Counted from the first letter of the stretch, positions 8,320-17,742 are shown. The stretch is DNA of 64,000 bases from Sphingobacterium bovisgrunnientis (GCF_009829085.1 NZ_WUQY01000017.1:17025-81024); one strand, 5' to 3'. A program made the numbers and translations. The notes: a model not told the origin generated them from the sequence alone.

Positions 8320-10824
8320 TTACTGTTTTGATTTGTCTCGTCTTTGCATCGCGAGATGCTTAATAGCGAGTTCGACATTGCCGTCTAGTTCAGATGCGAG
8401 CTGCATGACTTCCATCTTTTCGGTTTCTTCGGTGGTATAAGCTAAATACTCCTCCATACTCACTTCGGTAGCGTATACTGCTGAGTCTGTTCCACCTAAT
8501 CCAATCCAAACTTCTTTGTAAAGTCGGCTTGTGTCATTGTTCATATTGATGGAAAGTACTTGTCCTTTTTCTTTGTCGGTTAGCCCTAGCATCGCCTGTA
8601 TATCATCGAACTTGTTCATGTACTTGCGCTGGTCTAATAGGATTTTACAATCGGAGTTATTGATGATACTTTCCTTGACGATGGGCGATTGAATGATGTC
8701 ATCAACCTCTTGAGTTACGACTATGGCTTCTCCGAAAAACTTCCTTACGGTTTTGAAGAGGTACTTTATATATTCTGCCATTCCTTCTTTGGCGATGGCT
8801 TTCCAAGCTTCTTCAATTAAAATGAGTTTTCGGATACCTTTCAGTCGACGCATTTTGTTGATGAAGACTTCCATAATGATGATAGTCACAATGGGGAATA
8901 AAATCTTGTGATCTTTTATGGCATCAATTTCAAACACGATAAATCGTTTGGAAAGTAGGTCTAATTGCTTGTCGGAGTTCAGCAAGTAATCATATTCGCC
9001 TCCTTTGTAATAAGGTTCAAGGACATTGAGAAAATTGGCAATATCAAAGTCTTTTTCTCTGACCTGCTTTTCTTCCAGTATCTTGCGATAAGCACCTTTC
9101 ACATACTCATAAAATCCGTTGAAAGATGGATACACATCGCTCGTTTTAATCTGTTCTATATAACCGCTTACTGCATTGGAAAGGGCTACTTCTTCGGATC
9201 GAGTTGGTGGATCATCATCGCGCTTCCATAAGGTTAGTATCAAGGTTTTGATACTTTCACGTTTCTCAATATCGAACACACCATCATCGGTGTAAAAAGG
9301 ATTAAATGCAATGGGGTTGTCTTCGGTATATGTGAAATAAACACCGTCTTCTCCTTTAGTTTTTCCTTTGATGAGTTCACATAATCCCTGATAGGAATTA
9401 CCCGTATCAACAAGTAGTACGTGCGCACCTTGTTCGTAATATTGTCTTACCATGTGATTAGTAAAAAACGATTTTCCCGAACCAGATGGACCCAAAATAA
9501 ACTTGTTACGGTTTGTGATAATACCACGCTTCATTGGTAAATCCGATATATCCAAATGGATGGGTTTTCCAGTTAAACGATCAGCCATCTTGATGCCGAA
9601 CGGAGAGGGAGAATTGTGGTAATTTGTTTCTTCGGTAAAGAAACACAAGGCTGGTTCAATGAATGTATAGAAACTTTCCTCACTCGGAAAATCCCCTGCA
9701 TTGCCTGGTATTCCTGCCCAGTACAAAGTGGCTACATCTGTCGTATTGTGACGAGGTTTGCATTCCATTAATGCCAAAGCACTACCGCAATCGTTTTTCA
9801 ATTGTTTTAATTCCATAGGATCTTCCGACCAAGCCATGATGTTAAAATGGGCTCTGATAGAAGAAAGACCAAAAGAGTGTGCTTCGTTTAGGTACTTTTC
9901 GATCCATTCTTTGTTGATCTGGTTGGCACGGCTATACCTTGCTAGCGAGTGCATATTCCTTGCAGATTTTTCAAATTTTTGAAGATTGTCTTCGCTGTTA
10001 TCCAAAAACAAATATTGATTGTAGATATGGTTACAACTCAACAACAATCCTACAGGAGCAGCAAAAGATAGACGGCAATCACTGCGATCGGTCGATAGCT
10101 TTTCAAAACGAGTATCTGCTGATACTGTTCCAGGCAAATTATCGGTATCTGACAAGGTGTGTAAGGACAATCGTTTATTGCCAATACGCACTTCTTCGGT
10201 TCCGAGTGCAATATCCTGCATCGCAGTTCCTGCTTCTTTTGAAAGCGTTAGATATTGTTCTAGCAATCCTTGTTTTTCGTCCGTTCCAATAATGTCCTCT
10301 TCGTTCAAACGCCCTAAAGTGATAAATCCACTATCATTAACGATACGCTCAAATTGAGCGACTGCTTCCAGAAAATGCTGAATGGTTTCTCTGTTTCTAA
10401 TTTCTTTTGGAATCAGCGTGCCTTTGCAAAGTGAACTAAAGTTGCTTTGCATACGCATTCTTTCTTTGGTTGTTTTGGTCAAAAACAAATAGCAATAGTG
10501 ATTTAAAAACGGTCGTTCGTTGAAATGTCTTTGATAACTTTTGGATAGAAAACTTTGATCTTCTTGTGCCAAATCGGGTGCGTAGTTTTCTTTGATGTAC
10601 CAATCTTGCTTATGAACGACTGTAAAATCAGGCAACGTCTTGATCGCCTTATGCCAAGCGGAATGAATGGCTTCATATTCAGCTAAAGCTACCGTAAATA
10701 ATTCTGGTAAACGGACTTTAAAACAGGCGGTAATATCTGCATCTTTGGAAAGAATACAGTTGTTCTCCACTGCCAAGAGTGGAAACTTGTTTTCCAAAGT
10801 GGTGGTCTTTGCTACATTTCTCAT
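8320..10824 (-). CDS. traG: TraG conjugation ATPase (VirB4-like)
   Basis: This 834-residue protein is the VirB4-type ATPase that powers assembly of the mating apparatus at the inner membrane. A Walker A motif (GPSGSGKSFF) lies around residue 450 and a Walker B-like strand (LILIEEAWK) around residue 670. The N-terminal half is the usual family-specific domain. The start overlaps the traF stop by 4 bases (ATGA arrangement), showing translational coupling. The length is normal for the family. Confidence 0.92.
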   Translation of the reverse strand: MRNVAKTTTLENKFPLLAVENNCILSKDADITACFKVRLPELFTVALAEYEAIHSAWHKAIKTLPDFTVVHKQDWYIKENYAPDLAQEDQSFLSKSYQRHFNERPFLNHYCYLFLTKTTKERMRMQSNFSSLCKGTLIPKEIRNRETIQHFLEAVAQFERIVNDSGFITLGRLNEEDIIGTDEKQGLLEQYLTLSKEAGTAMQDIALGTEEVRIGNKRLSLHTLSDTDNLPGTVSADTRFEKLSTDRSDCRLSFAAPVGLLLSCNHIYNQYLFLDNSEDNLQKFEKSARNMHSLARYSRANQINKEWIEKYLNEAHSFGLSSIRAHFNIMAWSEDPMELKQLKNDCGSALALMECKPRHNTTDVATLYWAGIPGNAGDFPSEESFYTFIEPALCFFTEETNYHNSPSPFGIKMADRLTGKPIHLDISDLPMKRGIITNRNKFILGPSGSGKSFFTNHMVRQYYEQGAHVLLVDTGNSYQGLCELIKGKTKGEDGVYFTYTEDNPIAFNPFYTDDGVFDIEKRESIKTLILTLWKRDDDPPTRSEEVALSNAVSGYIEQIKTSDVYPSFNGFYEYVKGAYRKILEEKQVREKDFDIANFLNVLEPYYKGGEYDYLLNSDKQLDLLSKRFIVFEIDAIKDHKILFPIVTIIIMEVFINKMRRLKGIRKLILIEEAWKAIAKEGMAEYIKYLFKTVRKFFGEAIVVTQEVDDIIQSPIVKESIINNSDCKILLDQRKYMNKFDDIQAMLGLTDKEKGQVLSINMNNDTSRLYKEVWIGLGGTDSAVYATEVSMEEYLAYTTEETEKMEVMQLASELDGNVELAIKHLAMQRRDKSKQ

Positions 10825-11153
10825 AAGGCATTCTGTTTAGGAGTGAATTTCAAATAGCGTTGTATTGGTTTGCGACAAATGATGAAACGAGGATGCCTTT
10901 TTCTTGCACCCACTTTCATTAATCCGTGCTCACCGTATTTCTTATTCAGCGAAAAGGTTTGCCAAATAATCAGCGAGGCACCACCTGCTCCAAGCAGCAA
11001 ACAGATGTAAGAGTTTACACCTGCCATATACAAGATCATCACGAAAATGAGTGTACCGAGCAATCCGCCAGCAAAAATGAACAGGTATTGTGCTTTCAAT
11101 CCTTTAAATTCTACGGTTCTTCCAATACCTTTGTTAATGTTGTAACTGTTCAT
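10821..11153 (-). CDS. traF: TraF (DUF4133)
   Basis: The start at 11153 (MNSYNINKGIGR) is preferred over an in-frame extension to 11216 because it begins with the conserved opening of DUF4133 proteins. Two membrane helices lie at about residues 25-70. The C-terminal part is basic (RKRHPRF). The size of 110 residues is standard for this VirB3-like component. It is 12 bases after traE. Confidence 0.85.
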   Translation of the reverse strand: MNSYNINKGIGRTVEFKGLKAQYLFIFAGGLLGTLIFVMILYMAGVNSYICLLLGAGGASLIIWQTFSLNKKYGEHGLMKVGARKRHPRFIICRKPIQRYLKFTPKQNAL

Positions 11154-11164
11154 AAGGCAAAGGA

Positions 11165-11470
11165 TTAAAGGAAGAATGAGCGCAGAATTGTAGCCGCCAC
11201 AATCAAAAAGATACACGCACCGAACCAGCTTGCTGCCGTTTTGGATGTGTCGGGATCACCACTACTAAACTTATTGTACACCTTAACACCACCGATTAAT
11301 CCTACCACTGCACCAATGGCGTAAATTAACTGAGTTGCAGGATCGAAATAGGAGGTTACCATTTGGGTTGCCTCGGTGATTCCCGCTGTACCATTTCCCT
11401 GTGCAAAAGTTCCCATTGCTGGTAGCATTGCTACGGATGCTAGCAAAACTTTTTTTCTTTGTTTTTTCAT
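11165..11470 (-). CDS. traE: TraE (DUF4134)
   Basis: The 101-residue protein has a signal-like N-terminus (KKVLLASVAMLPAMGTFAQG) and two further hydrophobic helices. This matches DUF4134/TraE, a VirB2-pilin-like small membrane protein. It is the first gene of the traE-traQ block. In related elements traD lies directly upstream; here a 3.2-kb Argonaute gene on the other strand separates them. Confidence 0.85.
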   Translation of the reverse strand: MKKQRKKVLLASVAMLPAMGTFAQGNGTAGITEATQMVTSYFDPATQLIYAIGAVVGLIGGVKVYNKFSSGDPDTSKTAASWFGACIFLIVAATILRSFFL

Positions 11471-11593
11471 AATTGAAACACATTAAATTGTTATTGTATT
11501 CCCGTTTATTACGGGCTTCGGAACAAAGGTGTAACAGAAACGAAAGTGATATAACAAAGTGGTAGTGAGTGGAATTGTTTGGCGGATAGTGGC

Positions 11594-11622
11594 TTGTTAA
11601 AAGAAGAAATGTAGTATATTTA
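11594..11622 (+). promoter_or_regulatory. Possible promoter of the Argonaute gene
   Basis: TTG at 11594-11596, an 18-base spacer, and TATATTTA at 11615-11622 resemble the Bacteroidetes promoter pattern (TTG, about 19 bases, TAnnTTTG). It points toward the SIR2-Argonaute gene 125 bases away. This is a pattern match only, in AT-rich sequence. Confidence 0.35.
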
Positions 11623-11746
11623 TGCTTTTAGCTAATCGGTCCAAATACCTATATATATAATAACTGTCTTAGTATTAACTGAAATTTAATTTTACTAATT
11701 TTTAACAATCTTACCAACTCTAAAAAAGTCTTGGATTAATAGAATT

Positions 11747-14700
11747 ATGATAGAAAATATACAACTTGAATACGATGCTTTTTTAAGATCTTTTAAAAGA
11801 AATATAGATGTCCCCCATTCATTCTTATTGGGGGCTGGAAGTTCAATTAGTTCTGGTATTCAATCTGCATATGACTGCATATGGGAATGGAAAAAAGATA
11901 TTTATCTTTCAAAGAACATAAACTCTGCTGAATTTTATAAGAACTACAAAAATGAATCTGTTAGAAAAAGTATTCAAAACTGGTTAGATGATCAAGGAGA
12001 ATATCCAATGTTAGATTCTCCTGAAGAATACTCTTTTTATGCTGAAAAAGCATATCCAATTCCTCATGATAGAAGGAAATATTTCTTTAGTTTAATCGAG
12101 AGTAAAGAACCGTATATAGGATATAAATTACTTTGTTTACTTGCAGAACATAATATTGTAAAATCTGTATGGACGACAAATTTTGATGGATTAATTGTTC
12201 GTTCAGCTCATCAAAATAGATTAACCCCAATAGAAATAACACTAGACAATTCTGACAGAATTTATAGGAATCAAAGTAGTAAAGAGTTATTAACGATAGC
12301 TTTACATGGAGATTACAAATTTTCGACGTTAAAAAATACAGAGAAGGAATTGGATAATCAGAATGAGACTTTCACGGAGAAATTCTCTACTTATCATACA
12401 GACAAAAACTTAGTTGTTATTGGCTATAGTGGGAGAGATAAATCATTAATGGATGCTATTCTATCTGCTTTTACTACAAAAGGTTCCGGTAGATTATATT
12501 GGTGTGGGTTTGGTGATCAAATTAATGAAGAAGTCTCCGAACTAATTGCTAAAATTAGAGAATCTGGGCGAGAAGGTTACTACATTTCCACTGATGGTTT
12601 TGATAAAACGTTAATACACTTGTCGAAATCAGCATTTGAAGGGAATACTATATTAGAAAAGCAAATTCAGGAAGCTTTAGAAGCTTCTAATGATGAAGAT
12701 TATTTTAAAACTGAATTTAGTTTAAATTTTACAAGAGCTGATAAATACATAAAAAGCAATCTGCATCCAGTTTCCTTTCCTAAAGAAATTTTTCAATTTG
12801 AAGTAGACTATAATGAAGAAAGACCTTGGAAATTTTTGAAAGATTTGACGAACAATACACCTATTTGCGCAGTCCCTTTTAAAGGAAAAGTATACGCAAT
12901 TGGAACATTGACTGATATAGATAGGGTTTTCAGAGCTAATCTAAAATCGGAAATTAAACGAGAGCCAATTTCAAAGTTTGATATAGAAAATGTATCTGCT
13001 TTTAAATCCTTAATGTTGAGTGCAATTCTTAAACATTTTGCATCAAAATATGAAATAGGTACAAATTTCAAAGATAAAATTTGGCTAAAAAACATTGATG
13101 ATAGATATGGAGACATCAATATTCACAAAGCCTTATTATTATCTTTATATTTTGATAAGAACAAATATTTTGGGTATTTATCGTTTGTTCCAACAATATA
13201 TTTGACTTCTGAAAATGAAATTTCAAAACAGCAAAAGCAACAACTAAGTAAATCGAAACTTGAGAAACTTTTTAATAATAAATATGATGCAATATTAAAT
13301 TTTTGGAATGATATTTTATTTCCGACTCAAAAATTAAGATTTGAAGTGCCAGAAAATTCGGGAACAGGGTTTGAATTTCAAATATCTGCAAATACTGCTT
13401 ATGGAGAAATTAATGTTTTAGATCCTAATTTCAGAGGATATCATCCAAGTAATTTTAACAAAAAACAAACCCAATTTCATGGGGTTCAATTCTTAGAACC
13501 TCAACTCATATTTAAAAATGTAGCAACAGATATTGAGTTTAAAGATTATCACCCCATGAGAGGTTTAGTTAATAATAGACCTTTTGATGTTAACCTAAAT
13601 GGAGTTGTTTACTCTAACGAAGTAAATTTATCGGTTATTTGTGGGATTAAATACTCTCAAAAGTTTTATGATTTTCTTTCAAAAATTCAAATAAAACATT
13701 CCACTGAAAATATTAATCCAGACTATTTGATTGATTACCCTGGGTTTGTAAACGCTTTTAATCTACCTATTAATATCCCTAGTTTTGAAAATAATGAGAG
13801 GTGGTTAGATATTGATTTCAAGGCAAATAACGAATTAGAAAGTCATGGAAATGCTATACGATTAGCTAGGCTAATTACTTCCAAAATTGAACAAATTGCT
13901 AATACACAAGTCCAAAGTACAATAGTAATCTTTATTCCTTACGAATGGCAACTTTTTGAAAGTTTTGTTAATGAAGGAGAGAGTTTTGATCTTCATGATT
14001 ATATTAAAGCATTTTCCGCCTCAAGAGGAGTTGCTACACAACTTATTAGAGAAGATACTTTAGAGGATAAATTAAAATGTCAGATTTATTGGTGGTTATC
14101 ATTATCTTTTTATGTAAAATCTTTAAGAACACCTTGGATACTAAATAGTCAAGAAAATAATACTGCTTATGCTGGAATTGGTTATAGTACATCACATAGT
14201 AAAGGAAAATCTGAAATTGTAATTGGCTGTAGTCATATATATGATTCAAAGGGTCAAGGTCTAAAATATAGACTTTCAAAAATTGATAATTATTTTTTAG
14301 ACAATCGGAACAATCCATATTTATCTTTTAAAGATGCTTTTCAATTCGGTGTATCAATTAGAGAGTTATTCTACCAATCCTTGGACAAATTGCCAGAAAG
14401 AGTTGTTATTCATAAAAGAACACGATTTACAGAAGAAGAAATAAACGGGATTAAAGCAAGCCTCAATAAAGCAGGTATAAAGAAAATAGACCTTATAGAA
14501 ATTAATTATGAAATAGATGCACGTTTTATTGCAATGAGTGTATATCAAAATAATTTACAAGTTGATAAATTCCCTATATCTAGAGGAACTTGTATTGTTA
14601 CAAATAAATACAGTGCCCTTTTATGGACGCATGGTATAGTTCCATCTGTTAGACAACCTAATTATAAATTTTATCTCGGAGGAAGAAGCATACCTGCTCC

Positions 14701-14905
14701 AATTAGGATTACTAAACATTATGGAGAATCTAATATACAAACAATTGCTACAGAAATATTAGGATTAACTAAGATGAATTGGAATTCTTTGGATTTATAC
14801 TCCAAGCTTCCATCAACTATCGACTCTTCTAATCAGATTGCTCGAATAGGAAAGTTACTTTCTCGGTTTGAAGGAAAGTCTTATGATTACAGACTTTTTA
14901 TATAA
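11747..14905 (+). CDS. Fused SIR2-APAZ-PIWI short prokaryotic Argonaute
   Basis: One 1,052-residue chain carries an N-terminal SIR2 domain: GAGSS at residues 29-33, TTNFDG at 143-148, a His-Gly at 187-188 and VIGYSGRDKSLM at 224-235. A long middle region fits APAZ. The MID/PIWI-like C-terminus has YAGIGYS where an active PIWI would have its first Asp, and ends in the LTKMNWN...LP.TI pattern of prokaryotic Argonautes. SIR2-APAZ/short-Ago systems (SPARSA) sense invading nucleic acid with a guide and deplete NAD+. Here NADase residues look intact and the slicer looks inactive. The gene runs opposite to traE and traD, between which it has been inserted. A multi-domain fusion of this kind is known, but less common than the two-gene form. 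Confidence 0.88.
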   Translation: MIENIQLEYDAFLRSFKRNIDVPHSFLLGAGSSISSGIQSAYDCIWEWKKDIYLSKNINSAEFYKNYKNESVRKSIQNWLDDQGEYPMLDSPEEYSFYAEKAYPIPHDRRKYFFSLIESKEPYIGYKLLCLLAEHNIVKSVWTTNFDGLIVRSAHQNRLTPIEITLDNSDRIYRNQSSKELLTIALHGDYKFSTLKNTEKELDNQNETFTEKFSTYHTDKNLVVIGYSGRDKSLMDAILSAFTTKGSGRLYWCGFGDQINEEVSELIAKIRESGREGYYISTDGFDKTLIHLSKSAFEGNTILEKQIQEALEASNDEDYFKTEFSLNFTRADKYIKSNLHPVSFPKEIFQFEVDYNEERPWKFLKDLTNNTPICAVPFKGKVYAIGTLTDIDRVFRANLKSEIKREPISKFDIENVSAFKSLMLSAILKHFASKYEIGTNFKDKIWLKNIDDRYGDINIHKALLLSLYFDKNKYFGYLSFVPTIYLTSENEISKQQKQQLSKSKLEKLFNNKYDAILNFWNDILFPTQKLRFEVPENSGTGFEFQISANTAYGEINVLDPNFRGYHPSNFNKKQTQFHGVQFLEPQLIFKNVATDIEFKDYHPMRGLVNNRPFDVNLNGVVYSNEVNLSVICGIKYSQKFYDFLSKIQIKHSTENINPDYLIDYPGFVNAFNLPINIPSFENNERWLDIDFKANNELESHGNAIRLARLITSKIEQIANTQVQSTIVIFIPYEWQLFESFVNEGESFDLHDYIKAFSASRGVATQLIREDTLEDKLKCQIYWWLSLSFYVKSLRTPWILNSQENNTAYAGIGYSTSHSKGKSEIVIGCSHIYDSKGQGLKYRLSKIDNYFLDNRNNPYLSFKDAFQFGVSIRELFYQSLDKLPERVVIHKRTRFTEEEINGIKASLNKAGIKKIDLIEINYEIDARFIAMSVYQNNLQVDKFPISRGTCIVTNKYSALLWTHGIVPSVRQPNYKFYLGGRSIPAPIRITKHYGESNIQTIATEILGLTKMNWNSLDLYSKLPSTIDSSNQIARIGKLLSRFEGKSYDYRLFI

Positions 14906-14909
14906 AACT

Positions 14910-14941
14910 ATTGGGGAGTTTGCTCACACAAACTTCCCAAT
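14910..14941. terminator. Bidirectional terminator between Argonaute and traD
   Basis: A 13-base arm at 14910-14922 (ATTGGGGAGTTTG) pairs with 14929-14941 with one mismatch. It lies between two convergent genes and overlaps the end of traD, so it can end transcripts from both sides. Confidence 0.65.
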
Positions 14942-15559
14942 ATCAAAATCCTCTAAATTATTTTTCCGCAAGGTGGAAGAACCAGCTTCAGCCTCAGATG
15001 AAAGTGTGCTATCCAAAAGCTCGGCAATTTTTTGAGAGGCACCTTCAATGGAATTTTCCAATAAGCTGAACAACTCCGTCCCATGCAATTTTTGAACCAG
15101 GGCAACTGCTTTTTCCTTTTGGGATTGTTCCAAATTATTTTTTTGGAGTAATGCCCCTACAGTGCTAAGTTCATCAAAGGTAATTCCTTGAGCAAGACTG
15201 TCATCGCTACCAGAGATTCCATACCTGTTCCATTCTTCTTCCTCTTCCTCAAAATCAGGCATATTACTGAAGGCTTTGTCCAGCTCTTCCTGCGGAATTT
15301 GAATATTGACGATTTCATTTTCGTCGTATTCTATGTCTAAATTAGCTGGATTTATCTCTTGATCTTCTAATTGGCTTTCGTTGGACGTCTTTGGCAATGA
15401 AAGGCTTCTTACAGGTTTTGGCTGCCCCATAATATCAGGCAGACTCGGATTTACTTTTTTCGGTACGCTATGCTGTTGAGGTTGTTTCTTACTGATTATT
15501 TTATCCTGTAAAAGCAGATAAATAATTATAAGCAGGCATATCACAATTATTATTTCCAT
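14924..15559 (-). CDS. traD: TraD-like conjugation protein
   Basis: The 211-residue protein has an N-terminal membrane helix (about residues 2-18), a long acidic, disordered middle (DFEEEEEEW) and a helical C-terminal domain. No enzyme motif is visible. Its position downstream of the DUF3408 genes matches the protein called TraD in CTnDOT-like operons. Met1 was placed at 15559; a codon two residues upstream is an alternative. Its role in transfer is not established. Confidence 0.6.
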   Translation of the reverse strand: MEIIIVICLLIIIYLLLQDKIISKKQPQQHSVPKKVNPSLPDIMGQPKPVRSLSLPKTSNESQLEDQEINPANLDIEYDENEIVNIQIPQEELDKAFSNMPDFEEEEEEWNRYGISGSDDSLAQGITFDELSTVGALLQKNNLEQSQKEKAVALVQKLHGTELFSLLENSIEGASQKIAELLDSTLSSEAEAGSSTLRKNNLEDFDIGKFV

Positions 15560-15570
15560 AATCAAGTGCT

Positions 15571-15855
15571 TTAAAAAATGGGTTTAAACTTTTCGTTGAA
15601 ATCATCGGTAATTGCTTTCTCAAACAGTTCAAAATGATGTTCCAGAATATTGTCAAGATAGGTATACAAGGGTATCTCATCTTTACCAATAACCTGTACA
15701 ATACGGGATAAGCGTTCGTGATATTCCTGACGGACATAAATACTTTTATCGCCCCTTTTCTTCATTTTAGTTGCTTGAGGGAACTCCTGTTCGTAGGTTG
15801 TTGTCGTGTTATTCTCGGTTACAACCTTTTTCCTTTTTTTACTTGCTTTTTTCAT
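15571..15855 (-). CDS. DUF3408 protein (TraC-like)
   Basis: This 94-residue protein has a basic N-terminus (KKASKKRKK). Its DUF3408 C-terminal half contains YVRQEYHERLSRIVQ and ends with NEKFKPIF, a compact fold resembling ribbon-helix-helix DNA-binding domains. It is closely related to the adjacent gene at 15855-16265, suggesting a tandem duplication. The start overlaps the end of that gene by one base. A role in regulating or partitioning the element is inferred. Confidence 0.75.
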   Translation of the reverse strand: MKKASKKRKKVVTENNTTTTYEQEFPQATKMKKRGDKSIYVRQEYHERLSRIVQVIGKDEIPLYTYLDNILEHHFELFEKAITDDFNEKFKPIF

Positions 15856-16265
15856 TATATAATAGGTTTAAAACGTTCGTTAAAATAATCTGTAATATCA
15901 TCGCCAAACTCTCTGAAGTGGTGTTCAAGGATATTGTCAATGTAGGAATAGAGGGTTGTTTTTTCCTCCCTAGTCAATTGCACAATGCGGAGCAACCTTT
16001 CGTGGTATTCTGGACGAATGTAAACGACTTTGCCGCTACGACCGGACGGAAACCGATTGACCAAAAACGTTTCCTCGTAGTCCGCTTTTTTTGATGAGTT
16101 GCTTCGGTTTTTTTCTTTGGGCTTGGTCTTGATTTCTTTTGGTTGATCCATCTGTCGATTATTTTGGGGATGGACAACAGGCTTATCGCCACTGATGATA
16201 TTCATTAAATAATCCTCATCAACATTAGGCTTTTTAAAATTGTTGTTATTTTTATCTGTACTCAT
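15855..16265 (-). CDS. DUF3408 protein (TraB/TraC-like)
   Basis: The 136-residue protein has a long, polar, probably disordered N-terminus and the same C-terminal DUF3408 module as its neighbour (YIRPEYHERLLRIVQ, ending NERFKPII). It follows the ParA gene with a 12-base gap, so the pair may act as ParA partners that bind DNA. That partnership is inference from gene order. The two copies differ mainly in the N-terminal extension. Confidence 0.75.
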   Translation of the reverse strand: MSTDKNNNNFKKPNVDEDYLMNIISGDKPVVHPQNNRQMDQPKEIKTKPKEKNRSNSSKKADYEETFLVNRFPSGRSGKVVYIRPEYHERLLRIVQLTREEKTTLYSYIDNILEHHFREFGDDITDYFNERFKPII

Positions 16266-16277
16266 AGTTTATCGCTT

Positions 16278-17045
16278 TTATAGATGAGTAATTTTTAAAA
16301 ATTCCTCAATAAACAGATCCATTTTCGTGGCTCTCAACAGTTGTTTTTCTGCTGGTAGTAAACTTGATCTGAATACATAATTTTCGGTATCGTCTGTTTC
16401 TTTTCGGAAACGCTTACTATCCATTATCCTTGTTTGCATTATGGGCAGGTTAAGTTGTCGGATGACACTTTGATATGCTTCATATAAGCCTGTCTTTTCC
16501 CTACCGTCTACTTGGTTCCAGAATAGCCACAATTCTTGCTCATCATTACCCTCAATGGTTTTCGGGAGTCCAAGAAACGCTTTGGTAAAGCCCAATGTAC
16601 TTTCCACCACCAAGCGGTCGGCGGTTATGGGGGAAAAAATAAAATCCATCGTTTTCAAAGTGGTTAATACTCCTTTGGTATTGGCGGTTCCCGGCAGATC
16701 AAAGAAAATAACATCTGGTACAATAGCCGATTGGGTTACATATTCCGATGCTTTTTCCAAAGCATATTCGGCTTTGCTTTTCATAATCGGATACGCTTTT
16801 TTGTTAATGGCTTGAAATTGCTTCATTGCCGCCTTTTTATGATAGTCATTTTGCATCAAGGTCTTCTTATCCCGCTCACGCATATTGGTCAAGCTATGCT
16901 GTGGAAAGTCGCAATCCAATACCAACACATTAAAACCTAATCGGTAATGAAGTATACTTGCCAGTAACGTAGTCATTGTCGATTTTCCTACACCGCCCTT
17001 TTGCGTGGAAAAGCTGATTTTTAAAGTTTTTTTCTTTGTTTCCAT
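16278..17045 (-). CDS. traA: ParA-family ATPase (TraA)
   Basis: This 255-residue protein has a deviant Walker A motif (STQKGGVGKSTMTT, about residues 12-25), the DCDFPQ strand after it, and FFDLPG as the Walker B equivalent. These mark a ParA/MinD-type ATPase. In Bacteroidetes conjugative elements this gene heads the tra operon and is called TraA. It probably helps stabilise or position the element. Upstream lie three copies of an 11-base direct repeat that could be its binding site. Confidence 0.88.
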   Translation of the reverse strand: METKKKTLKISFSTQKGGVGKSTMTTLLASILHYRLGFNVLVLDCDFPQHSLTNMRERDKKTLMQNDYHKKAAMKQFQAINKKAYPIMKSKAEYALEKASEYVTQSAIVPDVIFFDLPGTANTKGVLTTLKTMDFIFSPITADRLVVESTLGFTKAFLGLPKTIEGNDEQELWLFWNQVDGREKTGLYEAYQSVIRQLNLPIMQTRIMDSKRFRKETDDTENYVFRSSLLPAEKQLLRATKMDLFIEEFLKITHL

Positions 17046-17244
17046 TATTTAAAAATTTATTGTTATACACTTTACTTTTTTTGCAGGTCCTGATATTCCT
17101 GCAATTGAATATTTCTGTGTTTCCTTATTCTAGCATTGTTTGTCAGGAATAAACCCATATGTTTTTTTGCTTTTCTTACAGCCTTGTCAGATGTATTTTT
17201 GGGCAAATGCTAAACTTCACAAAAGGCAAAATGCTTTACCGCTT

Positions 17245-17295
17245 TTATGCTTTTACACTTTTATAGTTTTATGCTTTTAAAACCTTATGCTTTTA
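17245..17295. repeat. Iteron-like 11-bp direct repeats
   Basis: TTATGCTTTTA occurs exactly three times, at 17245-17255, 17269-17279 and 17285-17295. A shorter match (ATGCTTTA) lies at 17231-17238. The array is about 200 bases upstream of the ParA gene. It may be a partition or replication site, or an operator. AT-rich background makes chance similarity possible for the partial copy. Confidence 0.5.
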
Positions 17296-17540
17296 CTCCA
17301 AACTACCTATATACAAAACCGACCTTCTTTCTTTTTACAATACATTTTTTACTACCTGTCTTAAAACTATAAGGCAAATAAAGCGAATGAATGACCTGCC
17401 AATTGATACGTGGAAGTGTTTGGTGTTCAAAAGCAGTGTTTGGCACTATGGTATAGTGCAATCGTTTAAAAAAGAGAGCTTTACTTTGTGTAATGAATTT
17501 TATTAACAGATATATGCTTAATGTTTTTGACAAAACGGAG

Positions 17541-17678
17541 GTAACAGTAACGGCTATCGAGCCGTTTTTCCCTGTTACTTTAAATCCCGATTTATCGGGA
17601 TTATTGTGTTCACCAGAACACGGCAAGTTGTGTTTTGAGGCACTCGAAATCGAGTTTAGTGCCTCAAAACAACTTGCC
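17541..17678. other. oriT: Candidate origin of transfer (four consecutive hairpins)
   Basis: Four inverted repeats follow each other. First, GTAACAG 17541-17547 pairs with CTGTTAC 17572-17578 around an inner 7-bp stem, 17549-17555 with 17560-17566. Second is a 9-bp stem, 17583-17591 with 17594-17602. Third is a 6-bp stem, 17606-17611 with 17616-17621. Fourth is a long stem, 17622-17644 with 17658-17678, broken by a 2-base bulge. The block lies 65 bases before mobA. Hairpins next to relaxosome genes are typical of oriT. No nic site could be assigned. Confidence 0.55.
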
Positions 17679-17742
17679 CTTGCAGGGAGCAAGAAAAATC
17701 CTCCGAAGTCGGCTTTTCGTGTAAATTATAAATGGATTAGTG

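Larger units (their letters stand above)
17046..17742. other. Non-coding control region between traA and mobA
   Basis: These roughly 700 bases separate the divergent tra and mob operons. They contain an AT-rich stretch with direct repeats (17245-17295) and a run of four hairpins (17541-17678). Short frames crossing it on both strands follow the hairpin arms and show no protein features. The region probably holds both promoters, a segregation or regulatory site and the transfer origin. Confidence 0.6.

Noticed and set aside
17245..17295. Direct repeats considered as a CRISPR array
   Set aside because: Units are only 11 bases with unequal short spacing and no cas genes are nearby.
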